A DNA stretch of 64,000 nt from Carettochelys insculpta (lineage: Eukaryota > Chordata > Testudines > Carettochelyidae), in the NCBI RefSeq assembly GCF_033958435.1, contig NC_134138.1, positions 9,622,001 through 9,686,000 of the forward strand, in the 5' to 3' direction. Of the stretch, positions 32,280 through 44,229 are shown piece by piece. Both the position numbers and the translations under genes were made by a program. Every line of letters begins with the position of its first letter. Position 1 is the first letter of the stretch. Under the pieces are notes generated by a model. That model worked only from the letters and a program-made list of their open reading frames with translations, made no database searches and was not told where the DNA came from.

Positions 32280-33971
32280 CCAAAGTATGGATTGTGGTAA
32301 GCTAAGTTGCACAAAAGATATAAGCCCTTGTTTTTGTGGAATAGGCACAGAATTTGAATACTATGGCTTGTAGCCTTAAACAATAGGTAACTGCTGTAAC
32401 AGCACTGCTATCTAATCCCTCAGCTACTTACTGTGCTTTCGGGACGGACCGTGCAGCCTTCGATGCGTGCTGTGAAATGGAAAAATTAACTTCAGAGCTG
32501 AATTGTATTTATTTATTTATTCCTGGATCTTCCTGAGGTTCACCAGGTCGCTCAACCCTTGGCCGACTACCGCGGGGAGCAGATCTTACCTAGAACAAGA
32601 ATTTGCCTGCACTAAGCTAGGTCAATTCTTAGTTAAATGGGTTGCCCTGCTGGCCAACCAGGGGAGAGCCCAGTATATGCAGGGTTTCCTTCTGAGAGGT
32701 TTTCCCCTTAGTTAAGTGGAGGAGTTTTCCTAGTTAAAGGTTATCCTCTCAAAAAATGGTACTGCCTGTTTTGACCACCTTGTTATGGTAGCCCTTTATT
32801 GCAGACCTTCGTTACCCTTAAAGGATTACTAAGAACACCAGGGTTTTCCCTTTATAGGGTTATCCCTGACGGCTCTACCCTCCTAAATAGGGGGGAGCTT
32901 ATAGCTCTGGATTATAATAACAAAGCAGTTTACCTAACTACCCTCCTGTGTGCATGCAATAGTTTTAAGCTAAACCAATAGCATTGGCCTCCTATGCCTT
33001 TACAGAAGGACAAGCAATACAAAATATAAGGCACGGATCATGGAGTTGGGGAAGTCCCAATCCACCCTCTATTACAAAACTATATGAAAAAATTAACTGC
33101 TCACCTAATTCTTTAACCCTAAACCCAGACCATAAATACCTCCTTATTCCTGCTCTGTGATCCAGGCGCTGGGCCTGTAGTTCTCTTCGAGCTAGGAAGT
33201 TATGACCCTCACGGCGCGCTTGTACGGCAGCCGCGTCAGGTCAGATAGTAAAGGAGGGAGGAAAAGAGAGCCAGGAGGAAAAACCGGCTTGGTTAACAAA
33301 AACCTCCTGTATTTTTAGGAACGACCGTGATATTTCAGACACCGGCCTGAGCTAGGATCGGTGACTGGAAGGGCAGGGTCGCTGGTGCGGTTTCCCCGTG
33401 CAGGGCACCGTTGTTTAGGCAGCGCAGTCTGCCGGGCAAACCCTCCGGGTGAAAGAACCGGAGCCTTACTAGTGATTCAGCTCTATGGAGACTGCAGCTC
33501 TTCTGGTCTTCAGGCTGTAAGTCTTCCGTTCTTCAACAGCCCACGGTGGCTAGAGAGCGATAACTGACACGCAGGTCAGCTTCCGCTCTTCTGCCAGCGA
33601 TGTTCAGCTACAGGCTCAGTCCAGCTCTTAGCTCAGTCCTTCTTTGTAGTCTTCTTTCTTCTTCTTTGTCAGCTCTCCTCCGAGGTCTGGTCTGGAATGC
33701 TGCAAGCAGGGCTGCTCTCCTGAATATATACAGCCTGGGTGGACCTGTTTGACAACCTCTGCCTGCTAGGTCCTCCTCAGTGCCACAATGTATCAAAGGG
33801 GCATTTGACTATTACATATGTATGAGGATTGTAAAGTAACCAATCAGTTTGAAACCTTTCAAACCATAACTTCATACATATTCATAGCCCACCGAATATT
33901 AATTGCAACTGTCATTTTCTAACTGTTATTCTCCGGCGGCCATTTTGTGTTTCTAAAACTCCATTTTAACA
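32280..33971 (-). mobile_element. ERV-like long terminal repeat (minus strand)
   Basis: Read on the minus strand it starts TGTTAAAATGGAGTTTT at 33971, has an upstream region with CCAATCA-like elements and a TATATA box near 33724-33730, then a CAG-rich start region and a long A/T-rich 3' part with AATAAATAAATAAA near 32505-32525. This layout fits a long retroviral LTR. I found neither the inner edge, a primer site, nor gag, pol or env frames, so it may be a solo LTR. Edges are approximate. Confidence 0.5.
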
Positions 33972-33974
33972 GTG

Positions 33975-35400
33975 AATATGGTTTTTAATTTATCTAATTT
34001 TGATGTGGTTTGTGAGGGAAATATGTCACCACTGCTGGTAAAGCAGGTTATAAGTTTAAAATGCTTAGCTTAAGAGCTATTTGGTCAGGATGCAGGGCAA
34101 CCATACAGACACCACAGCTCATGGACAGGGACATATAAATCACCTCAGAAGAGGATATTTCTACACTAATGAGGGGTAGGAGAAACAGCACTGATGCAGG
34201 TGCCCTGTAGGTTTGATTTAGTGCATCTCTACTGGGTGTGTGAAATTGAACTCTGGAAGATTGACCCTGCCCCAGTCAATCTTCCATGTAGTGAAGATGT
34301 ACTTGAGATCATAGGCCATATGTCTTCTTATTGGCTCTGCAAAGTGTGTAGCAAATTTGTGAGAGCTATACAAATCTGTTATATAGTTTAGAGCATGTCT
34401 GTCTGTCTGTTCAAGAGCTCCTTAACAGTGAGTGCTAGGATCACCAAATTCAGTATACAGCTTTCTCTTATCATAGCTTAAAGCAAGGTCAGGGTTTGGT
34501 TGTACCAGGAAAATGGGATGTGCATGGAATGGAATTGCTTCTCATAAAACCATTCAGAAAAGAGACAACAATCACCAGGCAGATGAGAAGGGGCTGGCTG
34601 AAGGGGTGTGCCTGCCAGTCTAGGAGTGCCCCAGCCCAGAGCCTCCCACACCCTAGATACCCTTTGCAGAGAGTGGGAGAGGGGGCTGAAGCTCCCCCCT
34701 CCTGTTTCATATGGGAGCATTGCTCCCTTTCCCCTTCCTCAGGGAGCAGAGGGGAAAGTGCAGTTTGCTGCATTCCTCATTCTGGCTGGGGAGCGCAGGA
34801 GGCAGATGAACCAGGATCTGCCCCAGATAGGGGACATGTACCCCACCCGTGGCTGTGCCCGCTGGGGCTGTACTGATCATGGAGAGGTGCTGCTCACATG
34901 GCCTCAAGCTGCTACAGTGAAAGAGGGCTGGAGTGGTTCTCTTTTCCGGGGGCAGCCTGCTTTCTGAACCCCTCACTGCAGAGCAAGGTTTAAATGAAGA
35001 AAACAAATGTTAAGTGAGTTCAGGACCTGAGCAACACCAGGTAAATTTTCTAGTACAGTACAAAAAGTATAAATAAAAGCACATTCTTGAGCTCTGAGTA
35101 TTGAAGCTGCTCTGTTAGGGCAGACCCTGTGTTTGGAGAGATGCTACTGACTCAAGTGAAACTATGTGTTAAATGTAAAGGTGTTTTAATGTGGAACAGC
35201 TTGCAGGATTGAGGCCTTATCTTACAGAAGGGTGTTTGTTCTGGGATCAACATTCTGTACAGTGGGCAGTGTCTTGCAGTATGGAGGTAGATAAACGCCC
35301 ACTAAAGTTATCACTGAGACTTTTTATGTGGGTAGCAGTTGTAGAAATGATTCCCTTTTGAACATCCTTGCAGTGTGCATAGAGAGCGAGTTCTGTGTTG
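33975..35400. repeat. Unassigned DNA with a dispersed repeat at about 34380-34985
   Basis: 34395-34985 starts GCATGTCTGTCTGTCTG and has AAGCAAGGTCAGGGTTTGG and a CTCCCTTTCCCCTTCC tract. I believe it is a dispersed reptile repeat but cannot classify it. The rest is unassigned. Confidence 0.3.
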
Positions 35401-35406
35401 TTATAA

Positions 35407-36173
35407 TTAGGGCCCTACCAAATTCACAGCCATGCAAAATCTGTCACAGACCAGGAAATCTGGACTCCTCCTGTGAAATGTGGTCTATTGTGTGCTTTTA
35501 CCCTATACTATACAGATTTCACGTGGAAGACCAGTGTTGCTCAAATTTGAGGTCCTGACCTAAAAGGTAGTTGCAGGGAAATCACCAGGTTATTTTAGGA
35601 GGGTCATGGTATTGCCACCCTTATTTCTGGGCAACTGGAGAGCAGTAGTTTTAATGTTGGCCAGGTGCCCAATTGTGAAGGCAGCACCCTACCAGCAGCA
35701 TAGAGAAGGGTGGCAACACCATACCCTTGTCACCCATCCCTCTGTAGTGCTGCTTTCAGCGCTGGGCACCTGTAAAGTGGCAGCTGCCAATTAAGGTTCC
35801 ATCTCTGTAGGCATCAGAACAGAAGTAAGGGTGGCAATACCATACCATACCACCCTTATTTCTTGTGCTGTAGCTGGCGATAGTTCTGCTTTAAGAACTG
35901 AGCCCCCAGCCAGCCGCCACTGCTCTCCAGCTGCCCAACTCTGAAGGTAGCACCACCGCCAAGAGCAGTGCAGAAGTAATGCTAGCAGTGCTGCAACCTC
36001 CCTCACCCCATCACACATAAGAGCCCTTCAACTCTCACACAAGTCGCTTTGGAGTCATGACCCCTATGATTATAACACCAAGATATTTCAGAGTTAAATA
36101 CCTGACATTTATCATTGTTAAAATCCTATGACCGTGAAATTGACAAGCGTGGACCATAAATTTGGTAGGGCCA
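35407..36173. mobile_element. hAT-like non-autonomous element, about 767 bp, copy 2
   Basis: The ends AGGGCCCTACCAAATTCAC and ATAAATTTGGTAGGGCC are clear inverted repeats. The interior matches 24410-25158, with CCCTTATTTCTG, CTGGAGAGCAG and CTCTGAAGGTAGCA words and internal near-tandem units. No coding capacity. Confidence 0.7.
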
Positions 36174-36174
36174 T

Positions 36175-37820
36175 GACCATAATGTTACATTTACAAAACC
36201 AGGCTTTCAAGAAGTTAAAAAGATGCCAGACTTGAGGAGGCCCAGCCCGCCTTACTTCTGCTTCTTTGTGCACATGCGTTATAATGCTTTACTGACGCAA
36301 GGTTTATTTTAAAGGAATGCGTAAAACCAAATTCTGGCAGCAGTAGAAGGCTGTTAATGGTTGTTAGCCAGCTACTAGAGGAAGCTGCCTCACACATTGG
36401 AAGAGTTCCTTTTTTATGGATGGAATTGCTAAGAGCCTAGGTTTGGCAAATTCTGTCTGAGAGGCAATGTGGGACATCTGTATTGGAGATTTGTGTTATA
36501 GCAGGGGACACTAGGCCTTGCTCCGTTCTAAATGTTGTTCTGGGTACTAATTAACAGAGATGAGTGTGGCACTTACGATTTCCTGATTACCATGCCCAGT
36601 CTGATCTCCTCCCATCTTCTCATGGTAAACTACAGAATTCAAGATAGGCCCCAGTATCAAGAGACATGGTCACATGTCTCTGCAGCCATTTTTCGATGGC
36701 CAACCCACATATTCCCTGGGAGGTGAAACTCTTTCACAGTTCACTGTCTCGTGCTGATGGGCCATCAGCACACTGGCCTCCATTGTTAAATCTGAAGTGT
36801 CAGCAGCTGGTGCATCCCAAAACAGCAAATATGAAATTACAGATACCCAGGTCAGTGCTCTTAACTTCATCTGTAAAAGTGATACATGCATACAAATGGA
36901 ATAAGCACGTTTGCTAAATGATAAGTTTTCGAATGATAGGTCACATGAGCCATCTTGCATCAAGCATCTCTCAGTTATGACATATTCGTAATCATATTTT
37001 CATAAAGTATGTGGAGTGCACCATCATAGCTACCGCTCTGTGTATTATTTAACATAGATAACTAAAATAACATGGTGTTTTGAAATGTCAGCCATACAAG
37101 TGTTAAAGGGGCGATATGTAGATTAAAATTTTTTTTGAATTCCCTGCCTCTGTCATAAAAACGTCTGATTGATTAAAATAGAAAGAGCTATAAAAATGGG
37201 TTCTTTTAACCCCTTTCGCTCTCTGACTTTCTACAATTCACTGAGCTGGGGGAGTGAGCTTAACTGAATCACTTGTGCTTGGCTTCTTGTACACAGGCAA
37301 TTGCCAGCACTGCAGGGAAATGTGTAAATCTATACACTTCTATTTTTTTTTTAAGTAAAACATTGCTGCTTATTTGGAGTGAAATTCACTCAGTGCATTG
37401 TGGCCACACAAAGCCTTTAGCTTAAGATGAATGTCTCTTAATTTAGAAGTTCATTTGTCTGGAGCTCTGATTTTCCATGAATTCTTCATGAAGTGGCATG
37501 TATGGGAGTGCAGAGACCAGCTGCCTCTATGGGGGGCTCCATGTAGGCACAGGACACTTTCTGCATGTAGTTTATGTGGGATTGTGGTTTGTGATGGTAA
37601 GGGGAGGATTGCACAGACATGCGTCAGGGTGAGTTTTGTTCAGTAAGATCCTGATTCACAGTTGCCAGCCCATAGGCCTGCTGCACCCTACAAAGACTCT
37701 GGGAACTTTAGTTGTGTGTGTGTGTGTGATTCCAGCTCAAGTTTAAAGATAAAGATGTGCTTAGCTGCTTTCCAGAACTGAAGCCTTAATATTTGTGTCT
37801 AAGTTATAGTACTTAATGGT
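36175..37820. other. No gene recognised
   Basis: Unique-looking A/T-rich DNA with a short GT run at about 37714-37729. Confidence 0.35.
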
Positions 37821-37835
37821 ATCTGTTCAGGTAAT

Positions 37836-37937
37836 AGTATCAGAGGGGTAGCCATGTTAGTCTGGATAGGTAAAAGCAACGAGGGGTCCTGTGGCGCCTT
37901 ATAGGCTAACAGAAAGGTGCCACAGGACCCCTCGTTG
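37836..37937. mobile_element. Miniature fold-back PLE tail, 102 bp, 13-bp duplication
   Basis: CTGTTCAGGTAAT occurs at 37823-37835 and 37938-37950. Between them, one end of the family 1 tail (GTAGCCATGTTAGTCTGGAT.., GGTCCTGTGGCGCC) is followed by its own inverse (GGTGCCACAGGACCCCTCGTTG). It is the smallest complete insertion of the group. Confidence 0.8.
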
Positions 37938-38226
37938 CTGTTCAGGTAATGTTACATGTTATGCTTCCTGTTTTGTTTTATTGGATGTGCTTCTTTTAAT
38001 ATATGAAAGTAGAGGAAAAATGGTTTATAGCAAATATATTTGGTTAAACCATTTATCTTGATGTTGCCAGACAATGTTCCAAGTAGCAGGGATGGGTTTG
38101 TATATTAGAAATCAATCATCTTGCAGTGCCTCCTTAATGATGATAATTATCTCTTATATCTGAAAGAGTACTTAGAAAGAACAATGAAGGGTCCTGTGGC
38201 ACCTTATAGACTAACAGAAAAGTTTT

Positions 38227-38264
38227 GAGCATGAGCTTTCGTGAGCACAGACTCACTTCATCAG
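38227..38264 (-). ncRNA. Hammerhead-ribozyme-like block (candidate)
   Basis: The minus strand carries CTGATGA, A, GTGAG-loop-CTCAC, GAAA, GC-TCAT-GC, TC, all intact. Confidence 0.5.
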
Positions 38265-38490
38265 ATGCTGGTCTTGGAAATCTGCAGGGCCAGGTGTAAA
38301 TAAGCCAGAGCAAGGGTGGGGATAACAAGGTTAGCTCAGTCAGCAAAGGTGAGGCTTACTACCAGCAGTTGACACCTCCGGATCAACTGCTGGTAGTAAG
38401 CCTCACCTTTGCTGACTGAGCTAACCTTGTTATCCCCACCCTTGCTCTGGCTTATTTACACCTGGCCCTGCAGATTTCCAAGACCAGCAT

Positions 38491-38528
38491 CTGATGAAGT
38501 GAGTCTGTGCTCACGAAAGCTCATGCTC
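38491..38528 (+). ncRNA. Hammerhead-ribozyme-like block (candidate)
   Basis: Plus-strand mirror of the preceding block: CTGATGA, A, GTGAG-TCTGTG-CTCAC, GAAA, GC-TCAT-GC, then TC at 38527-38528. All core bases are present. Confidence 0.5.
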
Positions 38529-38624
38529 AAAACTTTTCTGTTAGTCTATAAGGTGCCACAGGACCCTTCGTTGATGTTACAGATCCAGACTAACGCGGCT
38601 ACCTCTCTGATACTTAGAAAGAAG

Positions 38625-38755
38625 TCATTATTCCCATTTGGCACATGGGGAAATTGAAGTACAGGACAATGAAGTAACTTCATCAAGGTCACGTAGCAGA
38701 TGAGTGGCAGAATGGGGAGTTGCAGGTGCCTTGTCCATTCGGCTACACTGCTTCC
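38625..38755 (+). mobile_element. MIR SINE fragment
   Basis: ATTATTCCCATTTGGCACAT, GGGGAAATTGAAGTACAGG and CATCAAGGTCACGTAGCAGA follow the MIR core order, with an AGTGGCAGAATGGGG end. Old and diverged. Confidence 0.75.
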
Positions 38756-38759
38756 CTGT

Positions 38760-39440
38760 GTTTTATATGCAAATCATTATATAAAAAGACACCAAAGCCA
38801 CAACAGCTCTAATGAACATATGTTTATTCCCACCAAATGATTAGTAATTTTGGCATTTTTTAAACCATTGCATTGCGTTTTAATGGACATTGTACTTCTG
38901 ATAAAGGGATTAGTGTAAGAGTTACACTTAACAAATTTCCTTATCTGTATTGCAATAATATCTAAGATTATAAAAGTGCAAAGAATTAAGTATGTCTGAT
39001 TTACTTGTTCTGTTTGCAGAATGGGAGGGTGGGGATTCCTTTTTTGCATTTCTCTTGTACCTTTTTTGTGCAGTAAACCTGATAAGATAAATGTTATCCT
39101 CTGGTTCTTGCAGTCTGAAATGATGCTGTTGGTCTAGCTTTCCTACAGCATTTGGGAAAATTGAATTAAAGAGACAGAGCTTTTTTTTTTTTTTTTTTTC
39201 AAATACTCTCCAAATTCACTTTGCTTTCTTGCCCGACAGCTCATAACAAATATCTTACTGATGGTAAAATAGCATGGTCACAGTTGGGTTGAGGAGGTTG
39301 GAGAGTATATGGAACTTTCTTGTTTTGTGGGATTGGAGTCTAAATTGGTAAGGAACACATTTGTAAAGCTAATGAACTTTTGTTGTGGCAGGGCTTACCC
39401 TTCGTAGCTATTACTGTTGACTGCTCACTTGCTGTGCTAT
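38760..39440. other. No gene recognised
   Basis: A/T-rich DNA with a T run at 39180-39200. Confidence 0.35.
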
Positions 39441-39454
39441 TTAATCAAAACATT

Positions 39455-39830
39455 GCTGAGAAGGCTGTAAACTGGTGGGCAGGGGGGGCAGGCTGCATGT
39501 GGCCTGTTAGGGCTTCTGACTGTAGGCTGTGAGATGTTTTGCTGGCGGTGACCCTCCACAGGCACCACCCCCACCCCGCAGCTTTCAAGTGGTACAATTC
39601 TCTGGTCCCAGCCAATGGCAACTGTGGGAAGCAGTGTCTGCAGATGAAATAGCTGCAGGGACAAGCTGTCTGCTGCTTCCTATGGCTCCCACAGGTGGCC
39701 AGCAACAGAGCTCCATGGCCGCTGTGGAAGGGTGGGGTGGGCGGTGCCTGTGGACAGTCAGTGCCAACAAAATGTCTTGTGGCCCACAATCAGATTACTG
39801 GGACCAGGGCTGCAGGTTGCTGATATAAAA
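39455..39830. repeat. Dispersed inverted-repeat element, GCTGTGAGATGTTTT family
   Basis: GGCTGTGAGATGTTTTGCTGG on the left and CCAACAAAATGTCTTGTGG on the right form imperfect inverted ends around a G/C-rich centre (CCAATGGCAACTGTGGGAAG). Related to 60402-60712 and 20700-20880. Confidence 0.5.
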
Positions 39831-39944
39831 TCTCATGCTTCGTAGTGAGAGCATAAAATGATGGGGGTTAAGAAGTAACATAGGTTACACGATAACTTGT
39901 TGCTTGAGGATTCTTGCATATCTAGTGAATACATGTGGAAATAT

Positions 39945-40035
39945 ACCAATCGTAGAACTGGAAGGGACCTTCAGAGGTTAGGTCACCTTCAGAGTCCCCT
40001 GCCCTCACAGCAGGACCTATCACCATCCCTGACGA
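39945..40035 (-). mobile_element. SINE or CR1 3' tail fragment
   Basis: ACTGGAAGGGACCTTCAGAGG and ACAGCAGGACCTATCACCAT are the minus-strand view of the tail shared by the local SINE and CR1. A partly duplicated CACCTTCAGAG lies inside. Confidence 0.65.
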
Positions 40036-40195
40036 GGACCAAGAACTGACAATTGTCAGAGATAGGCTGTGAATATGAATCGCTACTCTGACCCAGTAGG
40101 ACAGTTCCAATGCAATTAGATTAGAAAATGAATTTTTGTAATTAAGTCTGGGAGAGGTGGGTGCATGGCAGACCTAGGATAGGGCATCCCACTAA

Positions 40196-40464
40196 GATCT
40201 GGTCTGCTCTGCAGACCTGTATTAGTGTAACTGATCCTCAGGAGCGTAATAAATCCACATCTCTGAGCAACGTAGTTGTGTTGACCTAGCCCAGTAGACA
40301 GTTCTGTGTTGGCAGAAGTGCTTCTCCTGCTGACATAACTACTGCCTCTTGGGGAGGTGGATTCAGTGAGCCGAAGGGGGAGCTCTCTCCTGTTGGCTTA
40401 CAGCACACAAAATACTAGAGTGGTACCCTTGCACCAGTGCAGCATTTTCAGTGTAGATGTGCCC
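40196..40464. mobile_element. MITE, 269 bp, TAA duplication
   Basis: Left end GATCTGGTCTGCTCTGCAG (decayed); right end, reversed, GGGCACATCTACACTG. TAA at 40193-40195 and 40465-40467. The interior has GTGTTGACCTAGCCCAGTAGAC. Confidence 0.6.
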
Positions 40465-40469
40465 TAATG

Positions 40470-41103
40470 TGCAGTGTTTGTCTTGTAGCAGAGCTGTATG
40501 GTAATATGATGCTATGAAATGTCATGTTGTTTTAGTGCTTGTTGAGCAAATGCTCATGATGGCTTATGTGGTTCTTTTTTGTCATATTGGTTTTTATAAA
40601 TTCACAGTAAAAACGCAAATTAATTAGCTGTAAAGTAGTTTGTGCTTTTTATTGTGTAACATTTTTCATATTCTTTTACACTCATTCCCCACGCTAATTA
40701 GGCATGTATATGGCACAAGACGGAGTGCCTGCTGCAAAGATCTTAAAAACCTGTGTTAGGCAACCTTAGCACATGGAGTTTGGGAAAACATAATTATATG
40801 TACTGTTGTGTAGTTCTGATGCCTCAGAGTTCAGACGGGTGGGAGAGGGAGGTTTGTTCACATACCGAAATGGCTTGCGTTTGACTAAACTCATGATGTT
40901 GCTGCGCTGATTTACTTAAACAGGCATCATTACATCGTTGGCTAAAATTAGTGGAATTGCTGTTTTAGCACCCATTCTTGCTTAGGATGTGACGAAAGAC
41001 TGGTGAGTACGGGAGTGAAAATCCCTGGCTGAAAGCAAGGTGAATGTTGAAGAGAGGTGTGAAGGTACTTGTCACTGATGTAAATAGATGTTCTGAACAC
41101 GTA

Positions 41104-41138
<35 letters not shown>

Positions 41139-43590
41139 CGATGCAGCTGCAGCAGAAAGAAAGCAACGAGATGAGGAGAGTAGGCAATGCAGGGGGACTG
41201 CTGAGGTACAACAGAAAATAATTGAATACATCCTCACCAGGCTTAAAATACAATTACACACAACTCCCCCCCACTAACATTAAAAGAATGTAAGAAGTGC
41301 AAAGTCCAGCCATCAGATGTTAAGAAATGACAGGCTTGAGGTTGCTCGTGCATTCTTAATTCACCCCCTTGGAGCACATTCATTATGATATACCTTTAAT
41401 TACATGATCACATTATTTTTTTTCTGATGGGATGCCTGCTTCCTTCAGTGCACAGGAGGGACAGTGCATCATTTTTATTTCCATCGTTCAATCTGCAGCC
41501 CTGGACTTCCTTTACTGCACACTGTTCAAACCTGGCTGTGAATACTGAATCATTAATTTCCTCATAAGCTTTCCTATGACACTCATCACTGTAGCATCTG
41601 AGAGATTCACAAACATTACACAGATTTATCTTCATGGTGCCCTTGGGAGGTACAACAGTGGCAGTATTCCCCATTTACTGATGGGCAATGGAAGTACAAA
41701 GGCTTTGATGTCATATGCCATTTGGGTGCTCAGTTTGTGGAATGTAGGGCCAGACTTTACGGAGTCCTTTGCCTTATGTGGCACTTGATGTTTTCTTGAC
41801 ATAGCTCCCATTGTTCACAAATGGGAATGCTCAGCACTTCTGCATATCAGACCCCAGCAGTGTAAATTGGCCACACAGAAAAATGAGGAACATCAGTGAC
41901 TGCCAGTGAAAAGTTTGATTTACCCAGCATGGCTCAGGATCTCTGTAGCAGAAGCAGGGACAGAATTTCATTCTCAGGGGCTGCTTCCCAGGTGCCTTAG
42001 TCATGAGCTTATCCCTTCTCAAGCACCAATCCCCTGCATCATTCAGCACACGCCTTCCAACTTCTGCAACAAGTTAGGCAGCGTCCTGCAAACAGCCTCC
42101 TTCATTGAACAGCACTGATTCATACCCAGAGCAGGTCTGTCCTGTACAACCAATACTGTTAGCTATGGGATTGTTGCTTCTTTCTCACAGTCTCCTGGCT
42201 TTGTTCCTATGGCCTATGCCACTGATTCAGGTCTCTGGGAGGAACAACTGCAAGGAGAGTCATGCTCAGCTGTGACCTGGAGTATGATCTTTGCAGACAG
42301 AATCATTTGGGAATTTAGCTGTTGAGTTCTAGCAAGTCTCTACTCAGTATGTGTAAGCTGAGATTTTCAGAGGCTCAGAGCTTGGACACACTTGGTTGGT
42401 TTTCATGCAGATGTCAAAAGGCACAATCCTGACATCCGGGGAAATCCTTCCTCCAAAGTATGGAGGTGCTCACAGCCATGGTCAGCAGCCTCCTACCATA
42501 GCTGAAAACACCAGTCCTCACTGTAATAGAACTTGTGTTCCAGGACAGGCATTATCAGCCACCTACGGATCCATAGCTCCTATTGAAGATGATCATGCTG
42601 GTCAATGAGTGTTGCCAACATCATCATCAGGTGCTAAAATTTCTCAGCTAAACAGTTAGGTTAGGGAGGATATCAAGGATCACGTGTTTTTCCCTAACCT
42701 GCTGAGAATCATTTTTTTAGTGGAAACTCCAGAAAAATTCAGCCCAAGGCAGAAGTCCAAAATGGAAAATTCCAGTATGAATGGTTAAGTTTTGGCAAAG
42801 TTATAAGCAACTGAAAAGAGGATTTTTATGAGAAAGAGTTTCGTAAAGTTAACTTTTGTGTTGCTACCCGTATCTCCTACAATATGTGAACTAGCTTGTG
42901 TTGGATCTGTTTCTATATAGCTGAAGATGAATAGGCATGTCCTGTTAAAAATTAGGAAAAGCTCCTAGATTATCCATAATGTTTGTCCACAAGGTCAGAA
43001 GTCCTGATGGAGACAATTTCAGGGACTGCACTTGATTCTAGCCAACAGACTTTTGTTGTGCAGTTTGTTTGATATTTAAATCTTGTGCTAAAGATTAAAA
43101 AGGCACTGCTGCTTAGCAGTTTAATAATCTGTTTAGTAATGAGAAAGTTAGATGAGACTCTGCAAGAACTTAATAGAGTTGTGCTGACTCATGGGCTAAC
43201 ATCTTATTTAATAAAATGCTGTGCATGGCTGATTTCCTACCTTGCTATTTATTGCATTTTCATCTGCCTCGAAATAAGAACTGAAGATGCCGATCAATTT
43301 GAGTTTGTGTAATTTTACTGTGGCTTTTAAAGTACAGTACCTCTGCTAAAATGTGCATTTGTAGCAGTGCCATTTAGTGAATACCTCTCTCCTTTTGTTT
43401 CATCTGCGTCAGTTACTTATGGGGCTATTGTATATTTTTGCAGGGGTCAAAGTATACCTGTCCTGCCACATGTACAGATTTTCTGTTTACCTTAGAAGAT
43501 CCTCAGTTTAAGGTGCTACCCTAAAAAGCATTGTTTTGAGTTTTTTTTTCTGCAGACCTTTGTTAATGGTAAACAAAGCAAACCTTTTAG
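40470..43590. other. No gene recognised; GT microsatellite and a MIR-like piece
   Basis: 41107-41136 is a clean (GT)15 tract. About 41605-41720 follows MIR order loosely (CCCCATTTACTGATGGG..GGAAGTACAAAGG). No exon recognised. Confidence 0.4.
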
Positions 43591-43594
43591 GGTA

Positions 43595-44226
43595 CAGTAG
43601 AAGCTTTGTTATCCGGCACTTTAATATCACGGAAACTTGGCTAACTAGCATCTGCCATATACTTCAATTCTCCCTTCACTTAACTTGAAAAAATTCTGAT
43701 GGCTGTCCAGCATCATTTTCCAGTGTTTGCAGAAATCGTGTTTGTGTGATGGCCCTGAGGCGGTAGGGGAGCAGTAAATGGTGGAACAGGTTGAATCTCT
43801 CTGGTCAGGTGGCCTTGGGATCTGATCATTGCCAAACCAGAGAGTTTGCCGAAGCACAGAAGGCCGATAGTACCAGCATTACCAACACTTCCACTGCTTA
43901 CTGGGCTCTTGGAAGACATTTAAGGGTGAATTACAGCTAAACCACAGCAGCCAGGACTGGAAGCTGTAAACAAACTTCATGGGACTGTGGGAAACTTAGC
44001 TGAATGTCCACTTATCATGGGTGTGGCCATCTAAAATCATGCTGGACCATGGATGGTGCTAGACTAGAGAGGTCCTGCACACAGTAATAGTGTTAAGAGG
44101 TGTGATGCTAAGTAAGGTTATTTCATTTCTTAAACGTTGTTGCGTGTGGTGAAAAAGCTTGAGTAACCGGCACATTTGATTAACCACTAACCCCCTTCTC
44201 CACGCTTGCTGGATAACAAAGCATGA
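43595..44226. mobile_element. Tigger/pogo-like element, 632 bp, TA duplication, with a nested relative
   Basis: The left end CAGTAGAAGCTTTGTTATCC and right end GGATAACAAAGCATGA are inverted and flanked by TA. Inside, about 43788-44090 is a second element with ends CAGGTTGAATCTCTCTGG and CTAGACTAGAGAGGTCCTG. So a Tigger-like element has inserted into another. No transposase frame remains. Confidence 0.65.
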
Positions 44227-44229
44227 TAT

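Larger units (their letters stand above)
38182..38610. mobile_element. Fold-back PLE remnant, family 1, 429 bp, 13-bp duplication
   Basis: Exact TACTTAGAAAGAA at 38169-38181 and 38611-38623. Two family 1 tails face each other around GTTGACACCTCCGGATCAAC near 38370, with arms almost identical over about 190 bp. This close arm identity points to a recent or recently converted copy. Spurious mirror-image frames arise from both arms. Confidence 0.92.

Noticed and set aside
38134..38657. Two frames with the same peptide start (MLTELTLLSPPLLWLIYTW) on opposite strands, also at 11459-11677
   Set aside because: They lie in the non-coding tails of the PLE and mirror each other because the tails are inverted.
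40948..41277. Frames with a long Thr-His or Val-Cys repeat
   Set aside because: They are translations of the GT microsatellite.
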